Shown here piece after piece: positions 9,937 through 18,500 of a stretch of DNA of 64,000 nucleotides. The stretch comes from DASCNA01 sp036011305 (lineage in GTDB: Bacteria; Verrucomicrobiota; Lentisphaeria; Victivallales; GWF2-38-69), in NCBI GenBank assembly GCA_036011305.1, contig DASCNA010000182.1, positions 1-64,000 of the forward strand, written 5' to 3'. Every line of letters starts with the position of its first letter. Within the stretch, counting starts at the first letter, position 1. The notes beneath the pieces were generated by a model that was given only the letters and a program-made list of their open reading frames with translations, did no database searches and was not told the DNA's origin. The translations under genes and the position numbers were made by a program.

Positions 9937-10947
9937 ATGGACAGTATACCTGTAGTATTTCTAAAAGGTAGTCATGAAGAAATTGGCTATCAATATGGAA
10001 AACTTTTAAAAGAAAAGATTAATAAAACTATAGAGTTCTATGCAAAATATTTTAACTGCACTGAACAGGATCTATCTGATAAAGCAACTTTTTTCAAAAA
10101 CAAAATAAAAGAGTTTAACATAGATTATGTTAAAGAAATTGAGGCTATATCAGAAGGTTCAAATGTTAAGCCTCTATGGATTTATGCCTTAAATGCAAGA
10201 TCAGAAATTCTGGCTTTTGATGAAAATGAATGCACTTCTTTATTTTACAAGAAAACTTCGATTTTGGGACAGAACTGGGATTGGGGCAAACAGCTTGAAA
10301 ATTTGATTGTTCTTCTTAATATCACCTATGATAACGGTCATAAAATATTAATGATGACTGAGCCTGGAATCATAGGTAAAATTGGTCTGAATAATTCCGG
10401 TTTAGGAGTTTGCCTTAATATTCTTAGAAGGAATAAGCAATTAAATGGAGTACCTGTTCATATTGTTTTAAGATCAATTCTAGATTCCACTTCTCTTTCT
10501 GAAGCAAAAAATAACATAAAAACATCAGGTTTTGGCAAAGCAAGTAATATCCTTCTGGGCTGCGAAGATAGTTCATGTCTTGATATAGAATTTGCAGGTA
10601 ACGAAAATTTTGAATTAATTTCAGATAATGATTTTCTACTACACACAAATCATTATTTAGTTAGAAAAATAAATCCTGATATTGAATCATATAAATGTTC
10701 ATTAACAAGATATAATACTGCTTCAGAAATAATTAATAATCAGCAGCTACAATCGATTGAGAATATTAAGAATCTTTTACTGGATAGTTCAAACAAAAAT
10801 TATCCCATCCACAGAAAATATGTAAAAGGAAATATTCTTGATGATTCAGGAACTGTATGTACTATAATAATGGATTTAAAGAAAAAAATTATACATTTAA
10901 AAAAAGGAAATAGTCCTGATAGTAACTTTAAAGCTTATAGGCTATAG
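9937..10947 (+). CDS. C45-type autoproteolytic acyltransferase/amidohydrolase
   Basis: A 336-residue protein of the penicillin acyl-CoA acyltransferase (C45, Ntn-hydrolase) family. The N-terminal part holds the family motif GSHEEIGYQYGKLL. FDENECTSLFY contains C99, which becomes the N-terminal nucleophile after self-cleavage before that Cys in characterised members. GQNWDWG follows, as in the family. These enzymes hydrolyse or transfer acyl amides; the substrate is not predictable here. No signal peptide is seen. It follows the UDG gene by 40 bases on the same strand and ends at a shared terminator facing the MFS gene beyond. Confidence 0.82.
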   Translation: MDSIPVVFLKGSHEEIGYQYGKLLKEKINKTIEFYAKYFNCTEQDLSDKATFFKNKIKEFNIDYVKEIEAISEGSNVKPLWIYALNARSEILAFDENECTSLFYKKTSILGQNWDWGKQLENLIVLLNITYDNGHKILMMTEPGIIGKIGLNNSGLGVCLNILRRNKQLNGVPVHIVLRSILDSTSLSEAKNNIKTSGFGKASNILLGCEDSSCLDIEFAGNENFELISDNDFLLHTNHYLVRKINPDIESYKCSLTRYNTASEIINNQQLQSIENIKNLLLDSSNKNYPIHRKYVKGNILDDSGTVCTIIMDLKKKIIHLKKGNSPDSNFKAYRL

Positions 10948-10985
10948 AACTTATTCTACAACAGTATTAGACATATATATATTCA

Positions 10986-11018
10986 AAATAAATCTGCACA
11001 ATTCATGCAGATTTATTT
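10986..11018. terminator. bidirectional terminator between C45 gene and MFS gene
   Basis: A perfect 13-base-pair inverted repeat, AAATAAATCTGCA (10986-10998) and TGCAGATTTATTT (11006-11018), with a 7-base loop. It lies between two convergent genes. The A/T ends of the arms supply short U-tracts in both directions. Confidence 0.7.
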
Positions 11019-11039
11019 AACACTTTTAACTTCTTAAAC

Positions 11040-12362
11040 TTACATTTCTGAGAATTTAATACCTTTTTTCGACCCTTTGTATTGTATAAATAACGCACAT
11101 ACTGCTGAGATCAACAGAAATACACCACCAATAGCTACTGCGTACAATGAATTATTACCAAGGTAACGAATCATAAAGAATCCAAAGAAAATAGATACAA
11201 ACATTTGAGGAAGAGTTGTGAAAATATTAAAAATCCCCATGCTTGTACCAACATCTTCATCCTTAGATGAATCTCCTATTATTGCAAAAGGTATACTTTG
11301 ATTTCCGGCATACATTATTCCAACCCCTATCATAGGAACAAGCAGCAAAATTGGATTTTTTATAAAAAGTAAACAAATAAGGGCAACTCCACCAATTAAC
11401 ATTGTGATTGAAAAAAGTATCTTAAGCGAAATATACTTTGTAATCCATGGCATGAACAGTGAAAATATTACTGAAAAAACTGAATACATAGCGAAAAGGA
11501 AACCTGCCCAAACTACTCCTTTAGTATAAAGTGTTGACCCTACGCTTGCACCATAAATATTTTCTGCGACAGCCGGAGCAAAGTATATAGACATTAGAAA
11601 AGTTCCTAAACACGAGAAAAACATTGCTAATGACATCTGCCACATAATTTTGGGCATTTTAAATATCCCGCCGAATATTTCTGAAGTTGCATATATTAGA
11701 TTTAACTCTCTTTTCTTATTTATCTTAAACTCTTCCATATTTTCTGGTGGAAGTTCCTTTGTACATGCACAACTTACAAAAACTGTAACCAATAGAATGA
11801 CTGCTCCGATTTCAAAAGACAATTTGGCAATTAATGGAATATGATCTATATGAGATACATCAGTTACACCTAAATGACTAAGTATCCAGGGAGAAAAAAA
11901 TGCCAGCGTCGTTCCAATGCCAGCAAACATATATTGAACAATAAATCCCGTAGACATCTGTTCGCTGGGCAATACATCTGCTATCAAAGCCCTGTATGGT
12001 CCCTGCATTAAATTTGCAGCAGTCATCATAATCCAAAATAAAATTATTACAAAAACAAGAGAACTTGAATATATCATAAACAAAAAGCAGACAAAAACCA
12101 CAACTGCTCCTACCAATATGAAGGGTCTTCTTCTTCCAAATCTTGTCCAGCACCAGTCACTCCATTTACCAACGACAATCTGTGTTATGATTCCCATTAC
12201 CGGACCTGCCAGCCAAAGACCTGAAATCTGATTCGGTTTTGCTCCAAGATATTCAAAAATAGGACTCATAAAAACATAAAAAAGTCCCCAGGCATAACTT
12301 TGTCCTAAAAAACCTAAATTCAGATAGCATATTCGCGATGAACTTACATGTTGTTTTCCCAT
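11040..12362 (-). CDS. MFS sugar:cation symporter, SUC/SLC45-like
   Basis: A 12-helix major facilitator of about 440 residues. The loop 2-3 motif SDWCWTRFGRRRPFI is characteristic of sucrose/maltose-type symporters (SUT, SLC45 and bacterial relatives), and the N-terminus with LNLGFLGQSYAWGL fits the same group. It would import a glucoside with protons. I placed the start at the ATG at 12360-12362 because an exact GGAGG lies eight bases upstream; a GTG five codons earlier would overlap that ribosome site. It is transcribed alone, towards a shared terminator. Confidence 0.85.
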   Translation of the reverse strand: MGKQHVSSSRICYLNLGFLGQSYAWGLFYVFMSPIFEYLGAKPNQISGLWLAGPVMGIITQIVVGKWSDWCWTRFGRRRPFILVGAVVVFVCFLFMIYSSSLVFVIILFWIMMTAANLMQGPYRALIADVLPSEQMSTGFIVQYMFAGIGTTLAFFSPWILSHLGVTDVSHIDHIPLIAKLSFEIGAVILLVTVFVSCACTKELPPENMEEFKINKKRELNLIYATSEIFGGIFKMPKIMWQMSLAMFFSCLGTFLMSIYFAPAVAENIYGASVGSTLYTKGVVWAGFLFAMYSVFSVIFSLFMPWITKYISLKILFSITMLIGGVALICLLFIKNPILLLVPMIGVGIMYAGNQSIPFAIIGDSSKDEDVGTSMGIFNIFTTLPQMFVSIFFGFFMIRYLGNNSLYAVAIGGVFLLISAVCALFIQYKGSKKGIKFSEM

Positions 12363-12557
12363 CTTTTTAACCTCCACCGTTTATAAAGCATTATTTTATC
12401 ATCAGGTATATAATTCACTTATTACCATTATAGTAGATTTAGTATGGATATACTGCTTTTATTAATGATAAAATCTCTTTTGTGTTCAAAACAGAAGGTT
12501 AAATTTTAAGACAAATGCCTGGAAGAAATTACTTTAAATAGAGAAGAAAATAAGCAA

Positions 12558-13664
12558 TTAAATATCGGCTAATTTATCCATTACATTTTTTACAATATAA
12601 AATGGACATGATGCGCCTGCTAAAACAGCAACACTATCTACTCCCAAGAAAATATTTTCAGTTAAAGTAATAATTTCTTTTTCTTCCCTGGGGATATAAT
12701 GTTTTACATGTAATTCAGATATATAAGAAGAGTCTTTAATGTAAAAGGTACGTGTTTTTTGATTTGCCAGTTCAAACAGATGATTTGTATTACTGCTGTC
12801 ATAACCACCTATAACAAAAACAACATCAGGCTTTTTACTTAGTAAATTTTTTGCAGCATTCTGCCTATTGTAAGTAGCTTTACATATTGTGTTACATGAG
12901 ATAAAATTTGAATTTATTTTTTTAGAAAGATCTGACAATATGTTCTCACCGGCAATCACTTCATCATAAAGCATTGTAGTCTGGCTTGCCAAGGCTAAAT
13001 TATTAATATTAAATGCGGCTGAATTAAACAATGATATTTCTTTTATATCGTCAAATATGCTGTGGGTTACAAATGAATCATTCTTAAATTTATTTAAAAT
13101 AATATTACTGAATTTTTTTAATACTGCCAGATTAGGAATTACAAGAACACAACTTGTTTTTGATGCTCTTGAAATACCTGCCTGAACTTCCTGGTGCCCA
13201 GGCTGTCCGTAAATAATTATAGTCGAACCTTTTTCTGATTCTCTTTCAATGAAATTCCAAACTAATTTTACATATCGACATGCAGTATCAATAATAAATC
13301 TATACTTTTCTCTTATTTTCACTTCTAGATCATGTGCTATGCCAAAAGCAGGTATGACTATAATATCATTCTCCCCTGCAATATTTATCACATCTTCCAA
13401 GTTATCTTCATGAATAATATTAACTTTCCGTGCAAACAAATAATCATTAATTGCTGAGTTATGAATAATTTCACCGAGAAGAAATATTTTTTGGCCTCTG
13501 CTGCATTCATTTAAAACAGACTCCATTTTTTTTAATGCAGTAATTACACCCCCGCAAAATCCGAATACTTCAGGTAATAAAATTTTGAATCTGCCGTTTT
13601 TGTTAAATTTAACTTTATTAATTGATACTTTTTTTAAAGGCAGAAAATCAAGTTGTTTATGCAT
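12558..13664 (-). CDS. ispH: divergent IspH-family HMBPP reductase
   Basis: A 368-residue LytB/IspH homologue (usual length about 280-320) with a 25-residue N-terminal extension. The three iron-sulfur cysteines are present: C37 in GFCGGV, C129 in DTACRYVKL and C261 in NTICKATYNRQNA. Also conserved are IIHNSAINDYL (H68), GQPGHQEVQAG (H157 and the proton-donor Glu E159), DSSNTNHL and LAGASCP. The usual Ala-His-Gly-Val motif reads AFGI (residues 106-109), so one substrate-binding histidine is a phenylalanine. The canonical enzyme makes IPP and DMAPP in the MEP pathway. No other MEP gene is in the window. Confidence 0.8.
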   Translation of the reverse strand: MHKQLDFLPLKKVSINKVKFNKNGRFKILLPEVFGFCGGVITALKKMESVLNECSRGQKIFLLGEIIHNSAINDYLFARKVNIIHEDNLEDVINIAGENDIIVIPAFGIAHDLEVKIREKYRFIIDTACRYVKLVWNFIERESEKGSTIIIYGQPGHQEVQAGISRASKTSCVLVIPNLAVLKKFSNIILNKFKNDSFVTHSIFDDIKEISLFNSAAFNINNLALASQTTMLYDEVIAGENILSDLSKKINSNFISCNTICKATYNRQNAAKNLLSKKPDVVFVIGGYDSSNTNHLFELANQKTRTFYIKDSSYISELHVKHYIPREEKEIITLTENIFLGVDSVAVLAGASCPFYIVKNVMDKLADI

Positions 13665-13716
13665 AATCCAGAAAAATCCAATTCATTAAAAGCACATAGT
13701 AATAACAGCGGATAAA

Positions 13717-14688
13717 TTAATTATTATTTTTATTAGAAGAGCCTGCTGCTTCTGTTTTTGCAAATAAAAAAATGGAAAAACAGCTGCACAAAAAAATATA
13801 AACTACTGTATATGAAAAAGTCCATACAATATAATCTACAGGAATTATTCTATTATTTGCCATTGCATCCGCCATCCAGAAGAACTGCCAGTTTGGTACC
13901 ACTGCATAAATAATTTTGAATAAATAATTCGATCCAGCAGGTCCGAGGAAAAAATAATCTGAAACAAGCCCCAGCATGAAAACAGCAAAGCATATAATTA
14001 AATTAGAAAGTATATCAAGCCTAGTCGCACCCAGAACTGCAATTGCTCCAAAAATCCAAATAGCAAAAAAGATTAAGATTAAAGCAAATATAACATTAAG
14101 TTCATAATTTCTAAAACTTTTAAAAGTACCGATTACACTAAAAAAATGCATATAAAAGAACTGTATACAAAGTAGCACAAGAATTGAAATTACTGCGGTG
14201 GACGAAAAAGAATGCCTTGATAGAAAATTTCTAAGGCATCCTAAACCTGAACCAACGAATAAGATAATAAAATAAATATAAAAATATTTAAAATTAAAAT
14301 TAACCTGATTTACTGACACATTTAGAGAAATCAATGTTGCAAAGCTGCATATAAGCACAAAGATTGTTAAGGCGAAGAGTATTCCTGTCATTTTTCCTAA
14401 AATATAAGAAGAACGAGGGACAGGCTTGGAAAATATAAGCAGGAGCGAACCGTTTACAGTATCCCTATACACAATGTAACTTGATAATAATACTGCATTG
14501 ATTAACCCCAGAAACAAAATAATTGCCATTGAACTGTCGACTACCATTTTCAACTGTTCATTAAAAGCAAATATGGACAGCGAAGGAAACAGCCCTATTA
14601 AAAATAGAGCTGTTATTAATAAGATAAAATATATCGGTTGTCTCAAACACTCTTTTAAAGTGTTTTTAAAGATATGATAAAAAATCAT
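13717..14688 (-). CDS. ABC-2 type transporter permease
   Basis: A 323-residue integral membrane protein with about six to seven hydrophobic helices and the layout of ABC-2 permeases: an N-terminal helix after ILKECLRQPIYFILL-like residues, a short loop containing YRDTVNGSLLLIFSKPVPR, then paired helices. That loop resembles the cytoplasmic elbow contacting the ATPase. No ATP-binding subunit is encoded nearby; the gene immediately upstream makes an exported soluble protein. The transported substrate is unknown. Confidence 0.75.
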   Translation of the reverse strand: MIFYHIFKNTLKECLRQPIYFILLITALFLIGLFPSLSIFAFNEQLKMVVDSSMAIILFLGLINAVLLSSYIVYRDTVNGSLLLIFSKPVPRSSYILGKMTGILFALTIFVLICSFATLISLNVSVNQVNFNFKYFYIYFIILFVGSGLGCLRNFLSRHSFSSTAVISILVLLCIQFFYMHFFSVIGTFKSFRNYELNVIFALILIFFAIWIFGAIAVLGATRLDILSNLIICFAVFMLGLVSDYFFLGPAGSNYLFKIIYAVVPNWQFFWMADAMANNRIIPVDYIVWTFSYTVVYIFLCSCFSIFLFAKTEAAGSSNKNNN

Positions 14689-14742
14689 ATAACAAAATAA
14701 TTAGCTTTTATTAAAACTATTTGTATAAGAACCTATCTGAAA

Positions 14743-15408
14743 TTATTTCTGAGAAGCATCAATTATTTCCGGTTTACTGCTTACAGGTTTTGCTTCTGGT
14801 TTTGCAGGTATAATTTCTATATCATTAAGTGATTTTTCTTTCTCAAATACAGGAGAATCATCACTATTTACTCTTTCATAGTTGGTTTCACTTTTTAACT
14901 TACCCTGTAAATCTCTATAATCACTTGCTACATTTGTTAAATTCAGGAACTTGCCTGTTGATGCTGCTACCTTATCCCAATTTTCACCTGTAACTCTCCA
15001 AACAACCTGGTTTGACGGTATGAGTTCTACATATTTATCAGGAACATATTGTGAATTACCAATTATAATGATCTGTTTAACTCCAAGAAAATTTACAAAA
15101 TTTGTTATTTCACTAGAAGGAATCTGCAGTGCTTTTGAACGTCTTTCAGGAGGCATAAAATAAACATCGTTAGCACCAGTAGCTGGAGTTAAAAGGATAG
15201 GCTGTTTATTATAGCGCTGAACAAGTTCAGCCAACATACGTGACTGTGAATAGTTCCCTGTCACCAACAAGGTAGTAATATTTTGGTCAGGTCCGCTGAA
15301 TGGTTTCATCCAGCTCTTCCAGAAACTGCCGGCATAAACACTTGATACCATCACAAATGCGAGTGTACATAACAATACTTTTAGATTTAAAGGTCTGTAT
15401 CTCTTCAT
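14743..15408 (-). CDS. exported protein of unknown function
   Basis: A 221-residue protein with a clear Sec signal peptide (KVLLCTLAFVMVSSVYAGS, likely cleavage after SVYA). The body has an alternating beta/alpha pattern (TTLLVTGNYSQSRMLAELV, KQIIIIGNSQY), faintly reminiscent of a Rossmann-like or cell-wall-binding-repeat-2 fold. The last 50 residues are Lys/Glu/Pro-rich and probably disordered. I do not recognise a family. It is 54 bases upstream of the ABC-2 permease on the same strand, so the two may be co-transcribed. Confidence 0.7.
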   Translation of the reverse strand: MKRYRPLNLKVLLCTLAFVMVSSVYAGSFWKSWMKPFSGPDQNITTLLVTGNYSQSRMLAELVQRYNKQPILLTPATGANDVYFMPPERRSKALQIPSSEITNFVNFLGVKQIIIIGNSQYVPDKYVELIPSNQVVWRVTGENWDKVAASTGKFLNLTNVASDYRDLQGKLKSETNYERVNSDDSPVFEKEKSLNDIEIIPAKPEAKPVSSKPEIIDASQK

Positions 15409-15608
15409 TCTTTTATCCTATTCTTTTGATTTAGTATAGTTAATAATTAAATCCTAACTCCAATTAATCTTGCACATCAGCAACAAAAATCAATAATAAT
15501 TATTAGACAAATATTTTTTTCTCGTTACAATGTTATTTTTATATTGATTCTAACTCAAGTAAATAAAAAGTTAAAGTTATTTAGTTTTATTTTAAAGGTT
15601 TTTATTTT

Positions 15609-16499
15609 ATGGGAAATTTAAATTTATTTCTTCCTGAAAAGGAAATAGAAAATGCAGCAATTTTTATCAGCGGTTCAGGTACAAATGCAGAAAATATATT
15701 AAACCTGAAAGAAGAAAATAAAAATTCTAATTGGAAACCGTGTGTTATTGTGACTGACGCCCCGTTAAAAAGTAGGGCAAAAGAAATAGCTGACAAATAT
15801 AAAATTCCATTTATTGTACATGATATCAGACAATTTTATAAGAACAATGGTGAAACAAGGGTTTCAATCCTAACTGACAAAGGCAGAGAAATTCGTAAAA
15901 AATGGACTGATGAATTAAGAATTATGCTTTCTCCCTACAATATTGATTTCGGCATCCTTGCCGGTTTTATACCTCTTTGCAATATAATGGCAGATTTCCC
16001 TTGTCTAAATGTACACCCAGGCGATTTAACGATTACAAACAATAATCGGAGATTACTTGTAGGACTTCATACTGTCCCGATAGAAGCGGCTATATTAAAT
16101 AATTATTCGTACCTCAGATCTAGTGTTATTGTCGCACAGCCATATACCGGAAAAGGCGGGAACATGGATTCAGGTCCAATACTTGGCATCTCAGGTAAAG
16201 TAAACATTGATTTAAATAATATTCCACTAGATGAATTAAAAATAATTGCGGCAAAACGTCCACTCAAAAGACCAATAGGCGGTTATAAAGATTTGCTGGA
16301 AAAAATTGCAGAGAATAATCAAAATACTTTAAAAGAAAATGGAGATTGGGTAGTTTTCCCTAAAGTAATTGATGATTTTGCAGCCAATAAATTTGCTTAT
16401 GATGATGATGAAAAACTCTATTTTAAGCCTAAAAATGCATTTATTTGTATAAATACAGTTATTTACGAAAGAAAATCGTTTAAATATATTTGCAATTAA
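15609..16499 (+). CDS. purN: PurN-like formyltransferase
   Basis: A 296-residue protein with the formyltransferase fold: IFISGSGTNAENIL at residues 18-31 corresponds to the GAR-transformylase phosphate loop. The catalytic trio is in place: N134 and H136 in LNVHPGDL and D187 in GNMDSGPI. PurN uses 10-formyl-THF to formylate GAR in purine synthesis. It is some 80-90 residues longer than typical PurN, with a C-terminal tail after GDWVVFPKVID. GDL replaces the usual Ser-Leu-Leu after HP. It may be a lineage-specific PurN or a formyltransferase with another acceptor. Confidence 0.72.
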   Translation: MGNLNLFLPEKEIENAAIFISGSGTNAENILNLKEENKNSNWKPCVIVTDAPLKSRAKEIADKYKIPFIVHDIRQFYKNNGETRVSILTDKGREIRKKWTDELRIMLSPYNIDFGILAGFIPLCNIMADFPCLNVHPGDLTITNNNRRLLVGLHTVPIEAAILNNYSYLRSSVIVAQPYTGKGGNMDSGPILGISGKVNIDLNNIPLDELKIIAAKRPLKRPIGGYKDLLEKIAENNQNTLKENGDWVVFPKVIDDFAANKFAYDDDEKLYFKPKNAFICINTVIYERKSFKYICN

Positions 16500-16576
16500 A
16501 ATAATTTCCTGTTAATATTAATTTTGAACTCGGAAAACCATTTATTAACAAACTCTAAAATTAGGAAGGTTTTAAA

Positions 16577-16786
16577 ATGGCTGAAGTAAAATTTTATAAT
16601 GTAAAAAAACGCGAATCCGTAAATATTTGTGAAAGCCAGTGTCATAAAGTTGTTTACAGAAAAGAAACATCAAAAGGAGTTCAAGAGCGCTATGCACTGA
16701 GAGCAAAAGATGATGACGGCACTAACCTAACAAAATTTATCAATAAGCAGACTTTCGAAACAATTGGCTGTCCTTTGGCAGAGTAA
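16577..16786 (+). CDS. small conserved-looking protein, function unknown
   Basis: A 69-residue protein with a strong ribosome site (TTAGGAAGGTTTTAAA before the ATG). It is hydrophilic, with three cysteines (CESQC and a late GCPLAE) and no signal peptide or membrane segment. It reads like a compact beta-rich domain but I recognise no family. It is 77 bases downstream of the purN-like gene and followed 22 bases later by a strong terminator, which supports a genuine gene. Confidence 0.65.
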   Translation: MAEVKFYNVKKRESVNICESQCHKVVYRKETSKGVQERYALRAKDDDGTNLTKFINKQTFETIGCPLAE

Positions 16787-16808
16787 AAAATCATCAATTA
16801 AATATACC

Positions 16809-16838
16809 AAAAAGGAAAGTTGAAAAACTTTCCTTTTT
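16809..16838. terminator. bidirectional intrinsic terminator
   Basis: A perfect 13-base-pair stem, AAAAAGGAAAGTT (16809-16821) and AACTTTCCTTTTT (16826-16838), closed by a GAAA tetraloop and followed by more T on the plus strand; the A-run gives U's for the minus strand. It separates the small plus-strand gene from convergent ffh. Confidence 0.9.
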
Positions 16839-16862
16839 TTATAGTTCAGATTTTTATTATAT

Positions 16863-18269
16863 TTATTTTTTCTTATTCTTTTTACGTTTCTGCTTTTTTT
16901 TCTGAACTCTGGGACCTCGGCCTCCTGCAGGCATTCCCCCTCCCATTGAAGGCATAGCAGGCATACCCATTCCAGCCATAGCATTATTCATGATAGAAGG
17001 CTTCTTCATAACTTTTTTCATCATGGCAAATTGTTTAAGCAAACCGCTGACCTGCTGCAAAGCCACACCTGCGCCTCTGGCAACTCTCCTTCTTCTTGAA
17101 TAATCTATAATTTCAGGATTATTTCTTTCTCTTAATGTCATAGAACAAATAATTGCTTCCAGAGACACGAATTGTTTAGTGTCAACATTTCCCTTGGATA
17201 GAGCTTTTCCTACGGGAAGCATTTTTAAAATTTTCTCCATCCCCCCAAGCTTTTTCATCTGGCGCAACTGATCAAGAAAATCATTTAAATCGAATTTATT
17301 AGCTTTAAGTTTTTTCTCAAGTTTTTCTGCCTCTTCAGCATCTATTTCTTCTGAGGCTTTTTCAACAAGTGATACAACATCACCCATTCCCAAAATTCTT
17401 GAAGCCATTCTGTCAGGATAAAAGACTTCCAAATCTTCAATTTTTTCTCCAACACCAACCATTTTAACAGGACATCCTGTAACTTTTCTAATCGAAAGAG
17501 CAGCGCCTCCTCTAGCATCACCATCAAGCTTTGTCAGAAGAATCCCTGTCAAACCCAGTTCTTTATGAAAACTTTCAGATACAGCAACAGCCTCCTGCCC
17601 TAATGCAGAATCAGCAACTAAAAGTGTTTCTAAAGGAAGAACTGTCTGAGAAACTGTTACTAATTCCTGTACCATTTCAGTATCAATCTGAAATCTTCCT
17701 GCTGTATCTATTATTAGAATATCAATTCCGTCAAATTTAGCTTTTGCTTTAGCATCACTTGCAATAACATCAACTCTAGGCTGAAGCCTGTCAGAGTAAA
17801 CAGGTACATCAATTTCTTTACCGAGAAATTCTAATTGATCGATAGCTGCAGGCCTGTAAATATCACCTGCAACAAGCATAACTCTCTTTCCTTTTTTCTT
17901 AAAATGCGCGGCAAGCTTTCCTGCAGTAGTGGTTTTCCCGCTGCCGTGCAACCCGACAAGCATAAAAACTGATGGACTTCCTGATGTATCAAATTCAACT
18001 TCATCTGTCCCCATCAATTCAACAAGTTTATCATTTACAATTTTTATGACCTGCTGGCCCGGAGTCACACTTTTAACAACTTCATGCCCTAAACAGTCTT
18101 TTTTAACTGATTCTACAAATTCCTTGGCAATTTCATAGTTCACATCCGCTTCAAGCAGCGCTAACCGTATTTCCCGCATTACTTCTGTGATGTTGGCTTC
18201 TGTTAGTATAGCCTGCCCTCTCAGCTTCTTAAAAACACCTTGAAGTTTATCTGATAATGTGTCAAACAT
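16863..18269 (-). CDS. ffh: signal recognition particle GTPase Ffh
   Basis: A 468-residue SRP54 homologue. The N domain covers about 1-90. The G domain has GLHGSGKTTTAGKLA (106-120), DTAGR and TKLDGDARGGAAL. The M domain (about 305-430) carries the RNA- and signal-binding helices, with SRRRRVARGAG as the SRP-RNA-binding segment. The tail is rich in Met, Gly and Lys, as usual. It targets nascent membrane proteins to FtsY and SecYEG. I saw no SRP RNA gene in the window. Confidence 0.96.
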   Translation of the reverse strand: MFDTLSDKLQGVFKKLRGQAILTEANITEVMREIRLALLEADVNYEIAKEFVESVKKDCLGHEVVKSVTPGQQVIKIVNDKLVELMGTDEVEFDTSGSPSVFMLVGLHGSGKTTTAGKLAAHFKKKGKRVMLVAGDIYRPAAIDQLEFLGKEIDVPVYSDRLQPRVDVIASDAKAKAKFDGIDILIIDTAGRFQIDTEMVQELVTVSQTVLPLETLLVADSALGQEAVAVSESFHKELGLTGILLTKLDGDARGGAALSIRKVTGCPVKMVGVGEKIEDLEVFYPDRMASRILGMGDVVSLVEKASEEIDAEEAEKLEKKLKANKFDLNDFLDQLRQMKKLGGMEKILKMLPVGKALSKGNVDTKQFVSLEAIICSMTLRERNNPEIIDYSRRRRVARGAGVALQQVSGLLKQFAMMKKVMKKPSIMNNAMAGMGMPAMPSMGGGMPAGGRGPRVQKKKQKRKKNKKK

Positions 18270-18500
18270 TTACAATTCCTTACATTTATATATAAATTTA
18301 AAAAATAATATTATTCTATAATAGATTGGACATAAAAATACTAAAGAAGTAATTTATCCAATAATTAAAATTTAATATTTAACCTGAGTTATTCAAAATA
18401 AAGTTTAAATATATCCTGTAATAAAATAACAACATAAATTATTTAGGTCAAATTAATAATTGACTTATTAGTAAATACTACAACTAAATGAGGTATAACT

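Noticed and set aside
10424..10648. Minus-strand frames inside the C45 gene
   Set aside because: They are shadows of a well-supported gene; no start signals or conserved motifs.
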